Source: an uncultured Pedobacter sp. (GTDB taxonomy: Bacteria > Bacteroidota > Bacteroidia > Sphingobacteriales > Sphingobacteriaceae). Taken from it: DNA of 14,127 bases. The notes beneath the pieces were generated by a model, which was given only the letters and a program-made list of their open reading frames with translations, ran no database searches and was not told where the DNA came from. The position numbers were made by a program, and so were the translations under genes. The DNA lies in the NCBI RefSeq assembly GCF_946479715.1, contig NZ_CAMLHF010000151.1, forward strand, positions 1-14,127, in the 5' to 3' direction. This document shows, piece after piece, positions 1 through 7,511 of this stretch; position 1 is the stretch's first letter, and each line of letters opens with the position of its first letter.

Positions 1-270
1 AATGACTGGATTAAAATTACTGTTGAAGAAAGAGATAAATTAAGTACAGATCTGGCTAAATTGGCTATGGTTAGAAAGGTATATCCATCTGATGCTAATT
101 TTATACTAATACAGGTTGATGATGCGTTAAATACATACAACGCCCTGGTAGACCAAGGTATCATCATCAGAGACCGATCTAAAGTATCATTGTGCGAAGG
201 ATGCCTGCGCATCACTATCGGAACCACCCAAGAAAACGAAATCCTCTTAAAAGCCCTAAAAACAATGTAA
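1..270 (+). CDS. hisC: Histidinol-phosphate aminotransferase, C-terminal fragment
   Basis: This is the last 89 codons of a gene that enters from the left edge; the frame is open from base 1 to the TAA at 268-270. HisC is a PLP-dependent class I/II aminotransferase that converts imidazole-acetol phosphate to histidinol phosphate with glutamate as donor. The fragment is the small C-terminal domain. It has the strand-turn pattern of the family (VYPSDANFILIQV, then LVDQGIIIRD) and ends with LRITIGT, whose Arg normally contacts the substrate phosphate. The PLP lysine and the large domain are outside the window. Its stop codon overlaps the hisB start by one base (TAATG), so the two genes are probably translationally coupled. 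The identification rests on this domain together with its place in a his operon. Confidence 0.92.
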   Translation, partial: NDWIKITVEERDKLSTDLAKLAMVRKVYPSDANFILIQVDDALNTYNALVDQGIIIRDRSKVSLCEGCLRITIGTTQENEILLKALKTM

Positions 271-1403
271 TGAAGAAAGTATTATTTATAGACCGTGATG
301 GTACACTCATTAAAGAGCCCGCGGATGAGCAGATTGATTCATTTGCCAAATTAGAATTTTACCCTAAAGCACTATACTATCTTTCAAAAATTGCAGCCGA
401 GCTGGATTATGAACTTGTAATGGTTACTAATCAGGATGGTTTGGGCACAGATTCTCACCCTGAGGAGCACTTCTGGCCAGTCCATAATTTCATTATGGAT
501 ACTTTTGCTGGTGAAGGCGTAGAATTTAGTGAGGTAATTATCGACAAAACCTTTGCCCATCAGAATGCAATAACCCGCAAACCCAATACAGGTTTACTGC
601 AACACTATTTTACTGATGCTTATGACCTGGACAGTTCATTTGTAGTTGGCGACCGCATAAACGACGTTATCCTGGCTAAAAACCTTGGTGCAAAAGCCAT
701 ATGGATCTGTAATAATGACCAGCTTGGCGCGAATGAGAAACTTGAAAAAGCTGAGCACTTAACTGAGCATATTGCTTTAAGAACCCAGAATTGGGTGGAT
801 ATCTATACCATGCTTAAGGCTGGAACAAGAACAATTACTCATGAACGCAATACCAATGAGACCAAGATTAGCATTAGCATTGATCTGGATGGAACTGGTA
901 AAGCTGATATCGACACAGGGTTAAATTTCTTTAATCATATGCTTGACCAGATCGCACGTCACGGAAGTATTGATTTACGAATCAAGACCAATGGCGATTT
1001 GCATATTGATGAGCACCATACTATTGAGGATACCGGGATTGCACTTGGAGAGGCTTTTGCCAAGGCTATAGGCAACAAACTTGGTCTTGAACGTTATGGT
1101 TTCTGCTTGCCTATGGACGATTGTTTAGCTCAGGCAGCAATAGACTTTGGCGGGCGTAACTGGATTGTTTGGGAAGCAGACTTTAAACGTGAAATGGTTG
1201 GCGATATGCCTACTGAGATGTTTTATCACTTCTTTAAATCATTCAGTGATGCGGCAAAATGCAACCTGAACATTAAAGCCGAAGGCGAGAACGAGCATCA
1301 TAAAATTGAGGCTATTTTTAAAGCTTTTGCCAAAGCAATTAAAGTGGCTATTAAGCGTGATGCTGAAAAGCTGGTTTTACCCAGTACTAAGGGAGTATTG
1401 TAA
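270..1403 (+). CDS. hisB: Bifunctional histidinol-phosphatase / imidazoleglycerol-phosphate dehydratase
   Basis: A 377-residue fusion of two histidine-pathway enzymes. Residues about 1-165 are a HAD-type histidinol-phosphate phosphatase: motif I is DRDGT with D8 and D10, motif II is at T53 (VTNQDG), motif III is K104 (TRKP) and motif IV is GDRIND (127-132). Residues about 190-377 are imidazoleglycerol-phosphate dehydratase, with the two metal-binding motifs DEHHTIEDTG and ENEHHKIEAIFK. I chose the ATG at 270, which overlaps the hisC stop, because the open frame upstream encodes unrelated residues and lies inside hisC. The four residues that bind zinc in E. coli HisB (C92, H94, C100, C102) are D92, T94, A100 and T102 here in an ungapped alignment, so the zinc loop is absent. 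The fold and the other HAD residues are intact, so phosphatase activity is still expected. Confidence 0.96.
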   Translation: MKKVLFIDRDGTLIKEPADEQIDSFAKLEFYPKALYYLSKIAAELDYELVMVTNQDGLGTDSHPEEHFWPVHNFIMDTFAGEGVEFSEVIIDKTFAHQNAITRKPNTGLLQHYFTDAYDLDSSFVVGDRINDVILAKNLGAKAIWICNNDQLGANEKLEKAEHLTEHIALRTQNWVDIYTMLKAGTRTITHERNTNETKISISIDLDGTGKADIDTGLNFFNHMLDQIARHGSIDLRIKTNGDLHIDEHHTIEDTGIALGEAFAKAIGNKLGLERYGFCLPMDDCLAQAAIDFGGRNWIVWEADFKREMVGDMPTEMFYHFFKSFSDAAKCNLNIKAEGENEHHKIEAIFKAFAKAIKVAIKRDAEKLVLPSTKGVL

Positions 1404-1412
1404 ATAGACAGG

Positions 1413-1497
1413 CCGTCATCCTGAATTTATTTCAGGATCTCACAAGAGAAAGGTGACTTAATAAGTGAGGGATCCTGAAATAAATTCAGGATGACGG
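1413..1497. repeat. Palindromic dispersed repeat, paired copies in the hisB-hisH gap
   Basis: Two inverted 27-bp arms (1413-1439 and 1471-1497) are perfect reverse complements, separated by 31 bases. Each arm is itself a small palindrome of 8-bp stems around a 5-base loop (ATCCTGAA ... TTCAGGAT). The region could therefore fold as one long cruciform-like hairpin or as two small ones. The same unit recurs at 3648-3675, so this is a repeated element and not a one-off terminator. It resembles REP/BIME-type intergenic repeats in architecture. There is no T-tract after the right arm, so it is not an obvious intrinsic terminator, although it may affect expression or mRNA stability of the downstream his genes. 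Confidence 0.88.
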
Positions 1498-1519
1498 GGA
1501 GAAATAAAGAATTAAAACA

Positions 1520-2113
1520 ATGATTGGAATAGTAAACTACGGCGCCGGCAACATCTTTTCCCTTACCTCTGCATTGGAAAGGTTAGCTATACCCTTCGGA
1601 ATGGTAAACTCAGAAGCTGACTTGGACAAATATACCCACATCATTATTCCAGGTGTAGGACATGCAGGAGCTGCAATGAGTAAACTGGAACAAACAGGGC
1701 TTGTTGAGCCAATAAAAGCATTAAAAAAACCAGTACTGGGCATCTGTGTGGGCATGCAATTACTTACCGAACATTCGGAAGAAGGAAATGCCAACATGAT
1801 GAACATAGTACCTGTTAAAACAAAACTATTCGATAAGAATCAAGGGATTAAAATCCCGCACATGGGTTGGAATAATATAGATCATAAAAACAATTCTTTG
1901 TTTGAAGGTGTTGAAAATCTGACACAATTTTACTTTGTGCATTCGTACTTTATTGAATATAACCCTACTTTTGATATCGCGACTGCAAATTATGGCAAAC
2001 CATTTTCTGCAGCAGTGCAAAAGGATAATTTCTATGGCGTACAATTTCATCCAGAGAAATCTGGTATCGCCGGAGAACGTTTATTAAAGAATTTTTCAAA
2101 CTTAAAACAATAA
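1520..2113 (+). CDS. hisH: Imidazole glycerol phosphate synthase, glutamine amidotransferase subunit
   Basis: The 197-residue class I glutamine amidotransferase that releases ammonia from glutamine and passes it through HisF to make imidazole glycerol phosphate and AICAR. The N-terminus has the typical IVNYGAGN strand and loop. The nucleophile is C76 in LGICVGMQLL. The His and Glu of the triad are H177 and E179 in VQFHPEKSG, and an oxyanion-strand type motif is visible at PGVG (44-47). Length is normal for the family. The gene follows a 116-nt gap that contains the palindromic repeat and is followed after one base by hisA. Protein partner: HisF, encoded two genes downstream. Confidence 0.97.
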   Translation: MIGIVNYGAGNIFSLTSALERLAIPFGMVNSEADLDKYTHIIIPGVGHAGAAMSKLEQTGLVEPIKALKKPVLGICVGMQLLTEHSEEGNANMMNIVPVKTKLFDKNQGIKIPHMGWNNIDHKNNSLFEGVENLTQFYFVHSYFIEYNPTFDIATANYGKPFSAAVQKDNFYGVQFHPEKSGIAGERLLKNFSNLKQ

Positions 2114-2114
2114 A

Positions 2115-2864
2115 ATGTACATAATTCCCGCAATTGATATTCTAGATGGTAAGGTTGTTCGCCTTAGAGAAGGTGATTATAACCAAAAGACAGTATATGA
2201 TGTTTCCATCGCTGAAATGATAGACACTTACCGGTCTAATGGTACAGAATTCATACATATTATTGACTTAAATGGAGCAAAAGGAGATTTCAGTAATCAG
2301 AAGGAACTTTTTGACATCATTAGAAAGACCGACATGCGCGTTCAGTATGGAGGTGGTATCCGCACAATTAAGCAAGTTACAGATTTGCTTGATGCAGGTA
2401 TTCATCGCGTTATTGTTGGCACACAAGCCATTACTAACCCTGATTTCTTAAAAGATCTTAGTACCGAAGTAGGCAAGAAATATGATTATGCAAATCGTAT
2501 CGTAATTGCTATTGACGTATTAGACGAGGTAATTAAATACTCAGGTTGGATGGAAAGCTCGCCCATTAAGCTAATGGATTATGTTGACAAGTGCTTACAA
2601 CTTGGCTTTTTCAGATTCCTGTGCACAGACATCAACAAAGATGGCAAATTAGGTGGTGCAGCCGTAGACTTGTATAAAAAGTTATTGGAGCACTCTCCGT
2701 TTATAAAACTGATTGCATCTGGTGGTATCAGCTCAATGGCTGACATTGAAGAACTGGCAAATCTGGATATCCGCTCAGTAGTGGTTGGCAAGGCAATATA
2801 TGAAAACAGGATTTCTATTGATGAAATTAAGCAATGGAATCTGAAGCAAATGACCTCTCTTTAA
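2115..2864 (+). CDS. hisA: ProFAR isomerase, 1-(5-phosphoribosyl)-5-[(5-phosphoribosylamino)methylideneamino]imidazole-4-carboxamide isomerase
   Basis: A 249-residue (beta/alpha)8 barrel that catalyses the Amadori rearrangement of ProFAR to PRFAR, the substrate of the HisHF synthase. The general base is D8 in [10 protein letters not shown], and the likely general acid is D134 in IAIDVLDE. Phosphate-binding glycine loops are visible in the two half-barrels: YGGGIRT (about 78-84) and ASGGIS (about 201-206). D172 in TDINKDG falls at the usual strand-6 position. The start lies one base after the hisH stop and the gene ends 3 nt before hisF, which supports tight co-expression. Length and motifs are ordinary. 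Confidence 0.97.
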   Translation: MYIIPAIDILDGKVVRLREGDYNQKTVYDVSIAEMIDTYRSNGTEFIHIIDLNGAKGDFSNQKELFDIIRKTDMRVQYGGGIRTIKQVTDLLDAGIHRVIVGTQAITNPDFLKDLSTEVGKKYDYANRIVIAIDVLDEVIKYSGWMESSPIKLMDYVDKCLQLGFFRFLCTDINKDGKLGGAAVDLYKKLLEHSPFIKLIASGGISSMADIEELANLDIRSVVVGKAIYENRISIDEIKQWNLKQMTSL

Positions 2865-2867
2865 TCG

Positions 2868-3623
2868 ATGTTAAGCAAACGTATTATTCCATGCCTTGAT
2901 GTTAAAGATGGGCGCACGGTTAAAGGTGTAAATTTTGTTGACCTGAAAGATGCAGGAGATCCGGTTGAACTTGCCTGGCAATATGCACAGCAAGGAGCTG
3001 ATGAACTGGTATTTTTAGACATTACTGCAACACATGAAAGACGTGGCACCACGATAGAAATGGTGAAATCGGTGGCCCGTCAGCTGAATATCCCCTTTAC
3101 CATAGGTGGGGGCATTACTACCATTGCTGACGCTGAAGCGCTGCTGAATTCAGGTGCTGACAAGATCAGCATCAATTCTGCTGCAGTCAGAAACCCCTCG
3201 TTAATTGAAGATCTGGCTAAAGCATTTGGTGTTCAGTTTGTAGTGGTAGCTGTTGACACCAAATTGGTAGATGGCAAAAACATGGTTCACCTTAATGGCG
3301 GACGATTGATTACTGAACTGGAAACAGAAGACTGGATTCTTAAGGCTGAAAGCTTAGGTGCAGGAGAAATCCTATTGACTTCAATGGATCACGACGGCAC
3401 TAAAAATGGCTTTGATTGCTTATTACTGGATAAAATAGCACGATCTATTAACATCCCTGTAATTGCGTCAGGTGGTGCCGGTAAGATCGAACATTTTACA
3501 GAAGTATTTTTAGAGACAGGTGTTGATGCTGCTTTGGCAGCCTCGGTTTTTCACTTTGGTGAGATTCCTATCCCCTATTTAAAAAGCGAATTAAAAAAAC
3601 ACAATATACCGGTAAGGTTGTAG
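2868..3623 (+). CDS. hisF: Imidazole glycerol phosphate synthase, cyclase subunit
   Basis: A 251-residue (beta/alpha)8 barrel that uses ammonia from HisH to convert PRFAR into imidazole glycerol phosphate and AICAR. The catalytic aspartates fall exactly where the family has them: D11 in [10 protein letters not shown] and D130 in VVAVDTK. Phosphate loops are TIGGGI (about 78-83) and ASGGAG in the C-terminal half. DITAT at 51-55 is the conserved strand-2 region. It begins 3 nt after hisA. The downstream gap to hisIE is 78 nt and carries one copy of the palindromic repeat. No anomalies seen. Confidence 0.97.
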   Translation: MLSKRIIPCLDVKDGRTVKGVNFVDLKDAGDPVELAWQYAQQGADELVFLDITATHERRGTTIEMVKSVARQLNIPFTIGGGITTIADAEALLNSGADKISINSAAVRNPSLIEDLAKAFGVQFVVVAVDTKLVDGKNMVHLNGGRLITELETEDWILKAESLGAGEILLTSMDHDGTKNGFDCLLLDKIARSINIPVIASGGAGKIEHFTEVFLETGVDAALAASVFHFGEIPIPYLKSELKKHNIPVRL

Positions 3624-3647
3624 CAAAACCTTATAACTAAAACGGCC

Positions 3648-3675
3648 GGGATGCTGAAATAAATTCAGCATGACG
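3648..3675. repeat. Single copy of the palindromic dispersed repeat in the hisF-hisIE gap
   Basis: These 28 bases match 1469-1496 at 26 positions. The two differences are the two sides of one stem pair: C1474-G1490 in the first copy is G3653-C3669 here. The hairpin (ATGCTGAA, 5-base loop, TTCAGCAT, 3651-3671) is therefore kept by a compensatory change. No inverted partner is present, so this is a solo unit. It lies between two genes of the same operon and lacks a T-tract. Confidence 0.82.
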
Positions 3676-3701
3676 AGATCGTATAAAGAGTTAAAAACGA
3701 T

Positions 3702-4292
3702 ATGAACATAGATTTTGAAAAAACACAGGGTTTGGTACCTGTAATTATACAGGATGTACATACCCTGGAAGTTTTAATGCTGGGTTACATGAACCAGGAA
3801 GCATGGGACAAAACGCTGGCAGAAGGGAAAGTTACTTTCTTTTCGCGCAGTAAAAACAGACTATGGACTAAAGGCGAGGAAAGCGGAAACTTTCTTTTTG
3901 TAAAGGAAACGCATATAGATTGTGATAACGATACCATCCTTATAAAAGCTACGCCCGTTGGCCCTACTTGTCATACAGGTTCCCGCAGCTGCTTTAAAAC
4001 TGATTACAACCAGAACTTTATCTTTGAACTAGAACAGATCATTGCCGATCGTTATGAAAACCCTACGGAGGAGTCTTATGTAAATAAACTTCGCGCAAAA
4101 GGCCTTAATAAGATTGCACAAAAAGTAGGCGAAGAAGGTGTTGAAACCGTTATCGCTGCTTTGGCCGAAACTGATGTTGACTTTGTTAATGAAAGCTCTG
4201 ACCTGATCTTTCATTTATTGGTTTTACTTAGAGAAAAGGGCAAAACCCTGGCGGATATTGGCTTAAACCTAAAAGGCCGACATAGCAAATAA
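3702..4292 (+). CDS. hisIE: Bifunctional phosphoribosyl-AMP cyclohydrolase / phosphoribosyl-ATP pyrophosphatase
   Basis: A 196-residue fusion catalysing two early steps: hydrolysis of PR-ATP to PR-AMP (HisE part) and ring opening of PR-AMP to ProFAR (HisI part). Residues about 1-105 are the cyclohydrolase, with the [18 protein letters not shown] motif, the magnesium-type aspartates D73, D75 and D77, and the zinc-binding cysteines C74, C90 and C97. Residues about 108-196 are the pyrophosphatase, an all-alpha MazG-like domain with the acidic motif [10 protein letters not shown] (141-150) and a second acidic helix around E164 and D167. Start ATG follows the repeat-containing gap. The stop is 4 nt before the WD40 gene. 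Confidence 0.97.
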   Translation: MNIDFEKTQGLVPVIIQDVHTLEVLMLGYMNQEAWDKTLAEGKVTFFSRSKNRLWTKGEESGNFLFVKETHIDCDNDTILIKATPVGPTCHTGSRSCFKTDYNQNFIFELEQIIADRYENPTEESYVNKLRAKGLNKIAQKVGEEGVETVIAALAETDVDFVNESSDLIFHLLVLLREKGKTLADIGLNLKGRHSK

Positions 4293-4296
4293 TCAT

Positions 4297-5199
4297 ATGC
4301 TAAAGCACCTACATACACTTAGCGGTCACCAAAACCCAATCTATGCACTTGCAAGTCCTGCTGCAAAAGAAGGTGTCTTTTTTAGTGCAGGCAATGATAA
4401 AGGTGTTGTGGAATGGTCATTAAAAACAATGACCTTTGTTAAGGTTCTGGTGCCCGTACAAAGTTCAGTGTATGCTTTGCATAGCTATAAAGATTTACTC
4501 TTTATAGCACAAAGAAGTGGGTTAATTCTTGTATTTGACATAAAGATTGAGAAAACCATTGCCACTTTAAGTTATCACCAAAAGGGAGTTTTCGATCTGA
4601 AAACCATTGCTTATAAAAACGAACTTTTAAGTACCGGAGAAGATGGAACAGTGGCTGTGTGGTCATTGTCCGATTATTCATTACTTTATAATTTCCATGT
4701 TTTACATAACACAGTTCGTACCATTGCGGTAAGCAATTCAGAAAAAGAAGTTGCTTTTGGCTGTAAGGATGGAATTATCAGAGTTTATAATTCTTTGGAT
4801 TATAGCTTAAAGATCGAATTGAGCAGTCATAAACTCCCAATTACTTCATTACAGTATGCTCCAGATGGATCATCTTTGATTTCGGGTGGCCGAGATGCGC
4901 AATTAAAGGTGTGGAACTTACCAGACTATGAATTGGTAAATAACATAGCCGCACATATGTTCAGTGTGTACACTATTGCGTTCCACCCTACTCAGCCTTA
5001 TTTTGCTACCTGCAGTCAAGACAAAAGTATTAAGTTATGGGGAGCCAATGATTTTAAACTATATAAGATCCTCAGTTTAGAAAAAAATACTGAGGGACAT
5101 TTTCATTCTATTAACAAACTGATGTGGAGTTCAGATGGCAAATACCTGATCTCTACCGGCGACGACAGACAGGTAATGGTTTGGGAGTTTAATTCTTAA
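4297..5199 (+). CDS. WD40-repeat protein, probably a seven-bladed beta-propeller
   Basis: A 300-residue protein made almost entirely of WD40 repeats. Seven units can be read, beginning near residues 4, 54, 93, 136, 177, 219 and 269. Several have GH or H at the start and end in a hydrophobic-W motif (VVEW, VAVW, LKVW, IKLW, VMVW). Seven blades is the standard closed propeller. There is no signal peptide or membrane segment, so it is probably cytoplasmic. No enzymatic residues are recognisable; such proteins usually act as binding scaffolds. It begins 4 nt after hisIE, which suggests transcription as the last gene of the his operon. Whether it has anything to do with histidine synthesis cannot be told from the sequence. 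Confidence 0.9.
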   Translation: MLKHLHTLSGHQNPIYALASPAAKEGVFFSAGNDKGVVEWSLKTMTFVKVLVPVQSSVYALHSYKDLLFIAQRSGLILVFDIKIEKTIATLSYHQKGVFDLKTIAYKNELLSTGEDGTVAVWSLSDYSLLYNFHVLHNTVRTIAVSNSEKEVAFGCKDGIIRVYNSLDYSLKIELSSHKLPITSLQYAPDGSSLISGGRDAQLKVWNLPDYELVNNIAAHMFSVYTIAFHPTQPYFATCSQDKSIKLWGANDFKLYKILSLEKNTEGHFHSINKLMWSSDGKYLISTGDDRQVMVWEFNS

Positions 5200-5256
5200 A
5201 GTATACTATTTTTTTAAGGAAAGTTTGTTTAAATTGGAGGCTACTAAGTATAAGTT

Positions 5257-5733
5257 ATGGCCAAAGAACATCTATATCAAACGAGTTTAACATGGACAGG
5301 TAATAAAGGTTCAGGAACAATGGACTACCGGTCTTACGAAAGAAGTTATATCATATCAATAGACCATAAAGCAGATATCCAGGGATCATCAGATTCGGCA
5401 TTTTTAGGGGATAAAACTAAACACAATCCAGAAGATTTGCTCGTTTCATCATTATCGTCATGTCACATGCTTTGGTTTTTACATCTATGCTCTCAAAATG
5501 AGATCATAGTATTGGATTATACCGACAATGCCGTAGGTAAAATGGCCGAAGAGCCTAGTGGAAGTGGTCATTTCACTGAAGTTATTTTAAACCCTGTGGT
5601 AGTAATTAACAATGAAGACCATGTAGAAAAAGCCAATTCACTACACGAACAGGCAAACAAGATGTGCTTTATTGCTAATTCATGCAATTTCCCTGTTACG
5701 CATAGCCCTAAATGCATAGTAGAAAAGGGTTAA
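5257..5733 (+). CDS. OsmC/Ohr-family protein, probable thiol peroxidase
   Basis: A 158-residue OsmC-superfamily protein. The family reduces organic hydroperoxides through a cysteine pair. The first cysteine is C69 at the start of the central helix (SSLSSCHMLW), and the second is probably C137 in MCFIANS, a motif typical of one OsmC subfamily. C78, C143 and C153 are additional cysteines and make the protein cysteine-rich. The start is fixed by an in-frame TAA at 5251-5253, one codon before the ATG. A GGAGG at 5236-5240 lies 16 nt upstream of the ATG, too far for a normal Shine-Dalgarno site. It is separated from the WD40 gene by 57 nt. Cytoplasmic; substrate unknown. Confidence 0.88.
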   Translation: MAKEHLYQTSLTWTGNKGSGTMDYRSYERSYIISIDHKADIQGSSDSAFLGDKTKHNPEDLLVSSLSSCHMLWFLHLCSQNEIIVLDYTDNAVGKMAEEPSGSGHFTEVILNPVVVINNEDHVEKANSLHEQANKMCFIANSCNFPVTHSPKCIVEKG

Positions 5734-5750
5734 ATTCATTAAAATTTTAA

Positions 5751-5787
5751 CTTAGAATCATTAAGTTAATCGCTTAATGATTCTAAG
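5751..5787. terminator. Hairpin between convergent osmC-like and NlpC/P60 genes
   Basis: A perfect 15-bp inverted repeat (5751-5765 and 5773-5787) with a 7-base loop. It lies between two convergent genes and overlaps the last eight codons and the stop of the minus-strand peptidase gene. On the minus strand it is followed by AT-rich sequence with short T runs, but no long T-tract exists on either side. A shared bidirectional terminator is the likeliest role. Confidence 0.7.
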
Positions 5788-6540
5788 CTTATGAGAATAT
5801 CTTCCTAATTCAGCATTATAAATACCCTGATTATCCATTCGATCTATCCTTACTTTGCCTGAAGAATGAATAATATCGGTTGCATTTAACATAATACCAA
5901 CATGAATAATTCGGCCTTCTTCGTTATCAAAAAAAGCTACATCCCCTGGTTTAACTTCAGGTAAAAAATCAACTGTGGTGCCTTGTTCTGCCTGTTGCCA
6001 CGCATCTCTGTTTAATTGTATCCCGTTTAGTTTAAAAACGATCTGCACAAATCCGGAACAATCCATTCCAAATAAATTTTTACCGCCCCATAAATAAGGA
6101 ACGTTTTGAAAAAAAAGTGCTGTATTTATAACATCAACATGATCAGAAGGAGGAATTATCCGTGGACTAAACAAAACCTTATACTTTTCAACCCCTATAC
6201 TGCAATAGCCATTATTAAACAAAGGAAGATTACTTCCTGGAGAGATATAATATTTACTACCCTGCTCATCTGTTATTACATTAGCTATTTCGGCCGGAGC
6301 CAGGTATTTGCAACTATGGTTACTTACGAACTCTTCTAAAGATACTTCCGTTAACTGCTTAAAGTCTAACCAGCCCTCATATCCATCATAAGCATTACGT
6401 ACTTGCCACCACTTTTCATTTCGTTGAAGGATCTCCACATGATCTCCAAAAAGCAATTGAGATGCAATTTCGGCTCTGTCTGATGGTTCAGATCTTAAGG
6501 GTGCTACTGCCACCCTACATATTCCATAGTATTGTTCCAT
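5761..6540 (-). CDS. SH3-domain NlpC/P60 (C40) cysteine peptidase
   Basis: A 259-residue cell-wall peptidase, by family expected to cut gamma-D-glutamyl-diamino acid bonds in murein peptides. An N-terminal bacterial SH3 domain is visible at about 5-65 (VAPLRSEPS, GDHVEIL, WWQVRNAYDGYEGWL), with a second SH3-like stretch at about 75-130. The NlpC/P60 domain covers about 135-259, with the catalytic triad C161 (MDCSGFV), H213 (IIHVGIM) and H225 (IIHSSG), and the YLWGG motif before the nucleophile. No signal peptide is seen, so it may act on recycled muropeptides in the cytoplasm, as YkfC-like enzymes do; that is inference from architecture. It is transcribed divergently from the universal stress gene with 82 nt between them. 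Confidence 0.9.
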   Translation of the reverse strand: MEQYYGICRVAVAPLRSEPSDRAEIASQLLFGDHVEILQRNEKWWQVRNAYDGYEGWLDFKQLTEVSLEEFVSNHSCKYLAPAEIANVITDEQGSKYYISPGSNLPLFNNGYCSIGVEKYKVLFSPRIIPPSDHVDVINTALFFQNVPYLWGGKNLFGMDCSGFVQIVFKLNGIQLNRDAWQQAEQGTTVDFLPEVKPGDVAFFDNEEGRIIHVGIMLNATDIIHSSGKVRIDRMDNQGIYNAELGRYSHKLRIIKRLT

Positions 6541-6622
6541 AGCATAAAATCAATGGTATAAATGTAAACTTTTGCTCAGTTATTTTGTTATTTTTATAGT
6601 ATAAACCTTAATCTATACGACG

Positions 6623-7078
6623 ATGAACCTCAAAAAAATTCTAATTGCTGTTGACAATAGCACCTGTTCAGAAAAAGCAGCAAAAGTTGGTTATGAAGTA
6701 GCGAAGACATTTGGCGCAGAGGTTGCACTTGTCAACATTATAGAGCCCGTGCCTGCAAACATCAGCCCTGACCTAACATTAGCCCCTGTTTTTCTGGAAA
6801 CTTACGACAATAGTGAAGAAAACAGCCATTTACTATTAAAAGAAATTGAAACTAAATTTAGTCATGGTATTGCTACTACCTATTTAAGTGTAGTTGATAG
6901 CGCTGCTCACGGTATTATACAGCAATCTGATGAGTATGGCTCAGATCTTATTGTAATAGGCACTTACGGCCGCACAGGTCTATATCACTTTTTAATGGGA
7001 AGCGTTGCTGAACATGTAGCTAGAAAATCTGCATGTCCGGTTTTAATTGTTCCAAACAAGTATGAAGAAAAAGCTTAA
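6623..7078 (+). CDS. Universal stress protein, UspA family, ATP-binding type
   Basis: A single-domain UspA protein of 151 residues. It starts with the typical strand KKILIAVDNS, and the C-terminal part contains the nucleotide-binding signature G-2x-G-9x-G-S (G113, G116, G126, S127), followed by VARKSACPVLIVP. The presence of this motif places it in the ATP-binding class, in contrast to UspA proper. Such proteins are usually induced by stress or stationary phase. The gene stands alone: it is divergent from the NlpC/P60 gene and convergent with the ferredoxin gene, with a hairpin 7 nt after its stop. No clear consensus promoter could be picked in its upstream 82 nt. Confidence 0.93.
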   Translation: MNLKKILIAVDNSTCSEKAAKVGYEVAKTFGAEVALVNIIEPVPANISPDLTLAPVFLETYDNSEENSHLLLKEIETKFSHGIATTYLSVVDSAAHGIIQQSDEYGSDLIVIGTYGRTGLYHFLMGSVAEHVARKSACPVLIVPNKYEEKA

Positions 7079-7085
7079 ATAAAAA

Positions 7086-7106
7086 AGGACACCCAAAAGG
7101 TGTCCT
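7086..7106. terminator. Bidirectional intrinsic terminator between uspA-like and ferredoxin genes
   Basis: An 8-bp stem (AGGACACC / GGTGTCCT) with a CAAAA loop. The A-rich run at 7077-7085 gives a good T-tract on the minus strand, directly after the hairpin for the ferredoxin transcript. On the plus strand the hairpin is followed only by GTATAAATTTG, so termination there is less sure. Confidence 0.85.
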
Positions 7107-7132
7107 GTATAAATTTGATTATAAAAGCTAAA

Positions 7133-7483
7133 CTAGTTCTCTTGGTGTAACCAAGCTTTTTTAGCCAATAATTCTTCTTCTGTTTCGCGAACATCCTCAT
7201 CATCAACGCAGCAGTCTACCGGACAAACCGCAGCACATTGAGGTTCATCATGAAAGCCTTTACATTCTGTACACTTATCTGAAACAATATAATAGACCTC
7301 ATCAGAGGCTGCATCCTGTGCAGCTCCAGCGTCTATTTGTTTGTCGCCAAAGTCGATAATACCATCTAAGTTAGTACCATCAGAAAATCTCCAGGCAGTG
7401 CCTGCATCGTAAATTGCATTATTTGGGCATTCAGGCTCACATGCTCCGCAGTTAATACATTCGTCTGTTATTTTAATAGCCAT
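7133..7483 (-). CDS. Two-cluster [4Fe-4S] ferredoxin
   Basis: A 116-residue soluble electron carrier. The first cluster motif is [12 protein letters not shown] (C9, C12, C15, C19). The second is C71, C74, C83 and C87, with an 8-residue insertion between the second and third cysteines ([18 protein letters not shown]), a spacing known from YfhL-like and related 2[4Fe-4S] ferredoxins. An extra adjacent pair, C91-C92, follows in VDCCVDDED. The linker (20-70) is longer than in minimal clostridial ferredoxins and is rich in Asp. The protein is acidic overall and has no signal peptide. Its redox partner is not evident; the divergent acyl-CoA reductase is a neighbour, but nothing shows that the two work together. 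Confidence 0.94.
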   Translation of the reverse strand: MAIKITDECINCGACEPECPNNAIYDAGTAWRFSDGTNLDGIIDFGDKQIDAGAAQDAASDEVYYIVSDKCTECKGFHDEPQCAAVCPVDCCVDDEDVRETEEELLAKKAWLHQEN

Positions 7484-7511
7484 GTCTTCGTGTAAATCTA
7501 TTGCTAAGGGT

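Noticed and set aside
192..269. N-terminal extension of HisB by 26 residues from the ATG at 192
   Set aside because: The extension lies entirely within hisC in another frame and is not like the family; the ATG at 270 places the DRDGT motif at the usual distance from the N-terminus and overlaps the hisC stop.
5076..5097. CTCAGT ... ACTGAG inverted repeat inside the WD40 gene
   Set aside because: Six-base stem with a long A-rich loop inside a coding region; expected by chance.
5195..5218. Possible terminator after the WD40 gene (CTTAAA ... TTTAAG with an interrupted T run)
   Set aside because: Only a 6-bp AT-only stem with a 12-base loop, too weak to support.
5236..5240. GGAGG as the Shine-Dalgarno site of the osmC-like gene
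   Set aside because: It lies 16 nt from the ATG and Bacteroidota rarely rely on such sites; the start is instead fixed by the in-frame stop just upstream.
6541..6622. Consensus promoters in the divergent gap between the NlpC/P60 and uspA-like genes
   Set aside because: TTTG at 6571-6574 and near-matches to TAnnTTTG are present, but none has the correct spacing and sequence together.
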